A DNA stretch of 64,000 nucleotides, taken from contig BDDD01000314.1 in assembly GCA_001972305.1 (NCBI GenBank), forward strand, positions 682,001-746,000, written 5' to 3'. A program made the translations under genes and the position numbers. The stretch's first letter is position 1. Every line of letters begins with the position of its first letter. The stretch comes from Cephalotus follicularis. Its lineage: Eukaryota; Streptophyta; Magnoliopsida; Oxalidales; Cephalotaceae. Positions 57,481 through 64,000 of this stretch are shown in pieces. The notes under the pieces are model-generated. The model was not told the origin of the DNA. It saw nothing but the letters and a program-made list of their open reading frames with translations, and made no database searches.

Positions 57481-60400
57481 ACTGTACACCACTGGACGGA
57501 CGATAGATGAAACTACATAAAGTTCTACATTGAACTTCCGCTACCAAACCGCATATTGTTTCGGTATCATAGGTTACAACATACTCTTATTCCATGGTTG
57601 AGTCAACGGTACCCTACTGTTATAAACTCTTCCAACTCACACAACACCTTCGTTCAGGACAATCAGATATCCTGATATGATCTTGTGATCATCTAGATCA
57701 CAGTAGAAATTAGAGTATAAATAACTCTTAAAATCCAATTCACTATCTTCTCCATATGTCATGAGGAAGTCCTTAGTATCTCTCAAATCTCTTTGACAAT
57801 TCTCAGTGCCTCTCACAGGGATTGGACTAATTATCGACTAGCAAGACCCTTTGACTTAGGCGATGTCAGGCCTAGTACAAATTATGGTATAGCATGATGC
57901 AGCCTATAGCCGAAGCATAAGGTAGTCGTTTTCATGAAATACTCTCTTCATAAGTCTGTGAAGCATCCTCTTGGAAAGATGAATTCCTTGGCTAATAGGC
58001 AGTAAACCTGACATGGAATTCAGAAGATTGTACATTTGTCAGCATCCTGCAGATATACTGGCTTTGAGAAAGCCCAAAGAAACCTACTTGATCTATCTAT
58101 TTAGATCTTCATTCCCAAAACAAAGGAAGCCTCTCCCAAATCCTTTTGGAGAAGTTCTTTGTTAATTGTATTATAACATACCTACATCATTTCCAAAGAG
58201 TAGTATGTTGTCTAAGTACAGTACCAAGAAAGTGATACATGGGATATCCTCTTTCCGGTAGACTTAAGGCATAGCATCATTTTGATGAAATCAAAATAGA
58301 TGTTTTAGCTACAGGATTCTTGCTTAAGGTCATACACAGACTTTTAGAGTTTGCACACTATGTGCTAATGCTCCTAGGATGTAAATCCCTCTAGTTTGGG
58401 ACATTAAGATGTCATCTTCAAGACAGTCCTTTATCAAGGTCATCTTGACATCCATTTTCCCTTACTCATAATCACGATCAGTGGCAATAGAAAGCATTAT
58501 CCAAATGGACTTAAGTATTGTGATTTATGAGAAAGTTTCGGTATAGTCGACCTCTTATCTTAGTTTATACCCTTTCGTGATCAATCACGCTATAAAGGTT
58601 TCAATCTTTTCCATTAACCCCTATCTTCCGCTTTGAAGATTTAAATGCAACCAATAGACAACCCACCCTAGGGAGCATTTACCGAGTTCCATACTTGGTT
58701 GGCGTATATGGAGTCCATTTAAGATTTCATGGCTCCCAGCCATGCCTAGAAATCAATGCTCTTCACTGTTTCATTTGTAGCTGACAGGCTCATCATCATC
58801 GATGATTTTAGGTTTATCAGTGCCTTTCATGAGAAAACCATATTTCTCAGGCGCTGTTAAAACCTTGCCTGATCTCCTCTCAAGAGGAATGCCTTACTGA
58901 GATCCCATCTCAGGTAGGGATTCGTTCCTAAATATTGTCTTTAGAGGGTTCAGCCTCTAATTCCTTATCGTCTTTTGGGTTTTTACCTGGTAAGAGCTCT
59001 CTTAGTTAGACCTTACTCCCACTACTTCCTGTAATCAGGTATTCCCTCTCGAGGAATATAGCAGCACACGAAACAAATACCTTTTGTTCGCTAGGATGGT
59101 TGAAATGAAATCCTAAGCATATATTAGGATATCCCACAAAACCTGCAACGATCCGTTCACACCTTAATCTTAGAAACCTTCTCAGATAAGCTGGACAACC
59201 ATTAACCCTCTTGGTTTAGGCTGAGTTTCCTCCAATTTAATATCTTGAAAGATATGGAGGGGACAAATTTCATAGGAATCCGGATTAGGATGTACACTGC
59301 CACTGCAACGTTTAATCCCAGAAGGAGATAGAATATGGATAAAAGACATAATGAATTGAACATATTCACTAATGTCCATTCCCTCCGTTTGGATACATCA
59401 TCACACTACGGTGTTCCAGGAGGTGTCCATTGAGAGATGATTCCATTATCTCTCAGATAATATTGGAATTCTATAGACAGGTATTTTCCATATCCATCCC
59501 CACCGAAGTGTTTTATGGGTTTACCTGTTTGTATATCTACTTTTTATCTAAATCCTTTAACATTTTCAAAGGATTCTGATTTGTGTTTAACCCGAAACAC
59601 TTACCTAAACCGTGACGAGTCACTGGTGAGGGTATTGAAGTAGTGAAAACCTTCACGTGCATTGTCTGACATTATACCACATATGTCAATGTGGACAAAC
59701 CACAATATCTCCACTACCTTCTCTCCGTCCCTGGAGAAAAGAGATTTGGTCATTACACCAATCAAACACAGTGTATGGAAAGGACTCCTCATCCTAGATG
59801 TCCATCCTTAACCAAGCGTGTTTATCTAGCCTCGCTAGTATGACCTAATCAACAATGCTAAGATATGTGAAGGGTTTATACATATTTCTCTCATAGTCTT
59901 TTATTAGTAATTCCTTGCTCAGTAGCTGGTGCTATTGTTATATTAGTATTGAAGACTTAAAACCCATTATCTAGTTGATCAGTGCTGATTGATACTTAAC
60001 CAGAAAATAATAGCCAATAACCATATGTAATTAACAAAAAGCTCCCAGCTTTACAAAATATACACTGGATATGCTAATGAAAGTCTTGAACAAAAGTTCT
60101 CAACAATATTTACAAAGGTTAAGTCTATATACAAAAGCCACATGGCTATATATATACAAATCAAAATTTCCCACAACACTTGTGTAGATGGTTGATCCAT
60201 ATGTCGTAGGTCCATTGCATTCATAGCTCCCAGCTGCCTAGCTTCTCTTAGCATCTGCAAAGAGTTACAAATGTTAGTCTCACAACCTGAGTTCTATGCG
60301 CAATTTAAACTTACATTGTAAGCTAGATGGAATATGAAAATATGAAGGTACCTTACCCTGAGGCACCCTCTGCAATGGAAGCGAGGAATTGCTTGCAATT

Positions 60401-60686
60401 TCTCTTCTAGTGCCTTGGCTTCCCACAAAAGAAGCAGGCTTTCTCCTTAGTAAGCTGTTTACTCCTCAAATGAATGGCAGCTCCAACCACGTTTAGCGGT
60501 TCCTTTTCTTTCTTCCTTATGGGCGCCTTGCCCTTGGAACTGGATCCTCTTGATCCACCATTCTCAGAGGTTGTTCCAGAAGAAGGAATAGGCATCACAG
60601 TTTGTTTTAATCCAGACTGGTCTAAAACTACCTTATGAGTCCCCGACTGTGTGCCGTATAACTCCTCGAGTTGTATCAGCATGGCA
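57481..60686 (-). pseudogene. Ty1/copia gag-pol remnant
   Basis: Read leftward: a gag end with a zinc knuckle start (KACFFCGKPRH near 60407-60435); integrase with VHIDICGIMSDNAREGFHYF (59600-59700); the linker region with DSIYANQVWN (near 58700). RT follows with FLVLYLDNILLFGNDVG (58180-58225), where the usual YVDD is YLDN, so one catalytic Asp is lost. Further RT/RNase H sequence with GIHLSKRM (57970) comes last. There are many stops and shifts. The gene order gag, integrase, RT is that of Ty1/copia and sets the orientation as minus. Confidence 0.85.
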
Positions 60687-60829
60687 CGTAATGTAATATC
60701 CCGTTTTGTTGCCTATATGTTGTCATGTCATATGTTATGTTTATGTCGCATGTTAGGTGTGTTATGTATTTTTTGGACCGTTTGAATTTTGTTTTGAAAA
60801 CATTGTTTTGTTTTGTTCTGGGTGTTAAG

Positions 60830-60960
60830 CGTTGACGCCGTAGTGTTGTGGCCTTACGTTTTCTTCCAGTATTGATAACTTCGATGCTTTTACATGACGT
60901 TGATGCTTTTGTATGAAAGTTCTTAAGCACTAACGCCTTTGCATTACCGTTGACGCTTTG
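60830..60960. repeat. Decayed GTCGAC array
   Basis: AAGCGTTGACGCC, GACGTTGATGCTTTT and CCGTTGACGCTTT: all cores are now GTTGAC or GTTGAT. Confidence 0.65.
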
Positions 60961-61564
60961 GCCTTTCTTCCTTATCTGTTCATGGATGGTGTCTTCGTAA
61001 GGAAGGAGAGATTGTTTCCTTAAACTGGTTATCCGATTTTCCTTTTTGTGTTAAACGCGTTTCTGCTCATATGGTATGTTTTTAATCCACTCGTTTTATC
61101 ATCAAAACACACGGTTTCTTTCTTTTCAAACTCCATCACTGCATAGTTACGAACCATCTTCTGCATTCTTCAAAAACCAGAAACAGTCAGTTCTTTTGGC
61201 CATTGTTCTCTACATTGTTTTCACATTTTTGAAGGTATGGAATGCTACTGATTTCATCATTGTTATATATTACTGTTTTTACTGAATATAAATTTTTATA
61301 TTGTTTAAAAACCTTCTTGATTACCCAGCAAAACTGCCTTAGAAAATGTAATACCAGAAAAATGTTTGAAGAGTTTTAATTGTCGTGTTTTACTTGTAAT
61401 CTGAATGTTTATGCCTTAGAAATGTTTTACTGGTATTCTTAATCATAAAAGATATGTTTTAGAACCTGCATACTACTGTTTTATGATTCGTGTTTAAGAA
61501 AAAAAATTTGATTTTGTTCATGGCTTCAACTGATATAGCAGTGCGTTTTTCATGTTTTCGACCT

Positions 61565-61850
61565 AAAGCATCGACGTCTATATATTAAGTGTCAATGCCT
61601 GTGTATAGAAAAGCTATTTAAATCTTCATGCATGTGTCTAAGCGTCAGCTGTTTTCATTTTTCCCGTCGACGCTTATGTCTTAAACATCGATGCTTTGTT
61701 TTGAGCGTCGACGCTTATGTCGTGAATTGTTATGTTTTTTTCGACGCTTTGTTCAGCGGTTTCGTCGATGCCTTGTGTTTAGACGTCAATGCCATGTATT
61801 AAGCATCGACGCTTTTGTCCATAACGTTGACGCTTTCGTCTGGAAGTTTG
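61565..61850. repeat. GTCGAC array, GTCGACGCTT form
   Basis: GCATCGACG, CCCGTCGACGCTT, GAGCGTCGACGCTT, TTTCGTCGATGCC and others. Confidence 0.78.
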
Positions 61851-62842
61851 TATTTTGTGTCTTTTATTTTTTAGTTCGTTTTGGTTGGTATGTTAGGGTT
61901 CCCAAACCATAAGTTGTGACGTTAGGGTGATTCCGTACATGATTTTGATTTGTTCTAGTTTGGGATTGAACGACTAAGGTACGGATAATTCCTTCTTTGA
62001 TACTCTTATTGATTTTATTAGAGTAAAAACATTATTTTATAAATAAGGTACGGATTCTTCGTTCTTGGACTTTCCCTTCGGTATTATTGAAATGAATTCA
62101 ATTTTGTTTTCAATATGCGTTGATTTTGTTCTGGAATATCACTTTCAAATTTATTTAAATGAATTCAGATTTTATTACTGTCAACTTTTTAATTATTTGT
62201 CGAATTAAATGAGCATGACTTTCAAATATGAAAGTATGTTGATATTTTTATGGATATGATAATGATTTCGGATATGTTCGACAAATGTTCAAAAAAACTA
62301 TTTATGATTTGAATTGTTTTTAGAATAAAACAATATTTTGGAATAATGACATACAAAGTTATACCTACCTATAGGGTCCCATAGGCATGTTTTTTGGCAC
62401 GGAGGACATGACACCTTCAGTGGCGGTGTGATCAGTCTACTGCGTCTCTCATTGTTATTTTGATCACCTGAGTGTGATATTCGGATAGAGGCGAATGGTT
62501 CGACCCTAGTTTATTATCGGATTTGGAATTGATTGTTTAGTACCGTACACGTCGTTCCGTCGGAGCATGTGGGTGTCGCTAACTCCTTGCATATTTATAT
62601 ATATGTAATCGGAGTCTCTGTATGGAATTATGATATTGAATTAAATTAAGAATTTTTTGAATTCGGAAAATATTGAAATATTGAAATTTGAAAATTATGA
62701 GGTTTTCATAATTGTTTTATAAATAATCTGTTTTACATTATGAAAGAATATTTTATTTATATTTATATGAAATTGTTGATTTTTAAAGTTATGATATTTA
62801 TCTATCTTTTAAATTACTGTTACTATTTTATTTTCTATATCA

Positions 62843-62888
62843 GTACTGAGGTTTGCTCAGCCGCGTTTTCGTTTCCATGCGGCAGGTT
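62843..62888 (+). other. Splice-acceptor-like LTR box
   Basis: GTACTGAGGTTTGCTCAGCC, T-rich run, CATGCGGCAG/GT; CAG at 62883-62885, about 320 bases before the LTR end. Confidence 0.55.
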
Positions 62889-63211
62889 ATCAGGAGCACC
62901 ATGGGGATGTGTGATGGGAGATGTTACCATTGTCAGAGGATCATTAGGTGTCTAATTCTATTATGTTTCATTTGTCTGATGGTCATATGCAGACCGGTGT
63001 TTTGGGAAAAACAGTAGTTTGGTTTTGGAACTTATGTTTTGAAATTTGGAATATGATATTCTGTCTTTCAGCTTTGGACCACCACGTATTTGAATAAAGT
63101 TATGCATATGTTTTGTTAAGTTCTGTTAAGTTTTGGATAAGTTCATGTTTTGATAAGTTTCAGATTTTGTCATGTGAGCACTCCCAACCCGTTCAGGGGT
63201 GTTACACGTTA

Positions 63212-63484
63212 GGTCTGTGAAGACATACACAGCGTTTGCCAGTTTGGCATCAAGGCAACAATCGCCATGTATCGAGCTCTATGATCGTTGTCCCAACACT
63301 TAGCCACCATGGCCTTGTGATGGTCAGATGCACTGATCTCTAATGTGGGGGGTATCTCAGTCATAACATGAGAAATTCTCATGCTCATGAGTACCATGCG
63401 CAACATGCTCAACCATCCAATAAAATGTGGATTTTGTAGCTTAATAAAATATAAATCATGCCAAATAATGATGATGTCTGCCAT
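63212..63484 (-). pseudogene. Ty1/copia gag N-terminal part
   Basis: ATG at 63484 opens a frame with HFIGWLSMLRMVLMSMRISH and SDHHKAMVAKCWDNDHRARY, the usual start of a copia gag (pattern NF..W...LR.VL). The frame is interrupted by the solo LTR and resumes at 60682. Confidence 0.75.
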
Positions 63485-64000
63485 TTGAGTATGTAGAATA
63501 TGTTATCTAGCAACCTATAAGAAGAAACAAGAGAGTAAATTAGTAGATCATCCGATTTTATGTTATTACCATAACCCTTGGTCTTTAGAAGTTATGGCTC
63601 ATCCCACTATTCTAATCGTATCCCACACCTCATATGTGGAATTCGGCAAGCCCCGCCTCCTAGTGGGGATCGAAATCTATCCCGACTATTATGGCCTTAG
63701 CTATAGCTTGACAAACCATAACATCGAAATAGTTAGACATAAATGCCTTATTTTTCATTAGGGCCTCGCCCTCGAAATGCAAGATCCGATACAATATTCG
63801 GCCTGCTGGCCCATATAATCCATAGCTATAGTTGTTGCCAATAATATGGTCCCGGTATAAGTCCGTACCCACAATCCATCAAAGAAATGAACCCGTTTTG
63901 ATACCCACCCGTGTACGTGTTGTTGGAAATGGTAAAACATTCCCAAGGGGCCCAATAGGACCAAGAGGTGTTAGAATGTATAACAAAATTTTCTATAACA
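63485..64000. other. Unassigned; expected copia leader or LTR
   Basis: By position this should hold the leader, primer binding site and 5' LTR of the copia element. I see no primer binding site and only weak likeness to the LTR at 50180-51637. Small frames here look like chance. Confidence 0.35.

Larger units (their letters stand above)
60692..63206 (+). mobile_element. Solo LTR, TSD CGTAA/CGTTA
   Basis: TGTAATATCCCG to GGGGTGTTACA, 2515 bases, with CGTAA at 60687-60691 and CGTTA at 63207-63211 (one mismatch). It holds arrays at 60830-60960 and 61565-61850, donor-like GAAG/GTATGG near 61234, a hairpin box (62365-62450) and an acceptor-like box (62843-62888). Same subfamily as the LTR at 3801-7080. 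It interrupts copia gag. Confidence 0.9.

Overview
This is repeat-rich nuclear DNA from a plant, almost certainly a flowering plant. The evidence is nested Ty3/gypsy elements primed by initiator-Met tRNA (primer sites containing TGGTATCAGAG), a Ty1/copia element, a CACTA-type transposon end, and the absence of prokaryotic gene organisation. The species cannot be told from the sequence. I see no intact host gene, no rRNA or tRNA gene and no CRISPR array. Nearly everything is LTR retrotransposon in several layers of nesting, most of it as solo LTRs. One ambiguous base (N) lies at 39702.

Layout, left to right. 1-7080: a gypsy LTR inserted into the gag remnant of another gypsy element whose own 5' LTR follows. 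7081-14640: a copia-type LTR, then a gypsy LTR interrupted by a solo LTR (TSD TTAAT), then a second copia-type LTR fragment. 14640-19135: a gypsy LTR fragment interrupted by a solo LTR (TSD ATAGG), a decayed gypsy pol, and a degenerate repeat array. 19136-31153: one large gypsy element (A), minus strand, with gag, protease, RT, RNase H, integrase and a chromodomain-like C-terminus (Tekay/Del type), flanked by TTTTT and with a rearranged right LTR. 31159-33174: low-repeat DNA with a TATA box, a possible PPR-like fragment, a CACTA end and a short exon-like stretch. 33175-36409: a solo LTR (TSD ATGTA). 36410-42745: an LTR-like promoter region, then gypsy element B, which has lost gag and the RT core. 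42746-50140: gypsy element C, with three LTR copies, two gag regions and no pol. 50180-63484: a minus-strand copia element cut by a solo LTR (TSD TTATC), which is itself cut by another (TSD CCTAG), and by a third solo LTR in gag (TSD CGTAA/CGTTA).

The most unusual signal is a set of dispersed clusters of short palindromes built on GTCGAC, found in nearly all gypsy LTRs of the window. They come in distinct dialects (CAGTCGACTG, GCGTCGACGC, ACGTCGACGT, GAGTCGACTC) and in several LTR lineages sit at two similar positions. The LTRs also share a box that reads like a 3' splice site about 300-390 bases before their 3' end, and one subset shares a small hairpin-like box. Together these suggest LTRs with a long spliced leader and an array of dimeric protein-binding sites, which I have not seen described; this is an inference from sequence alone.
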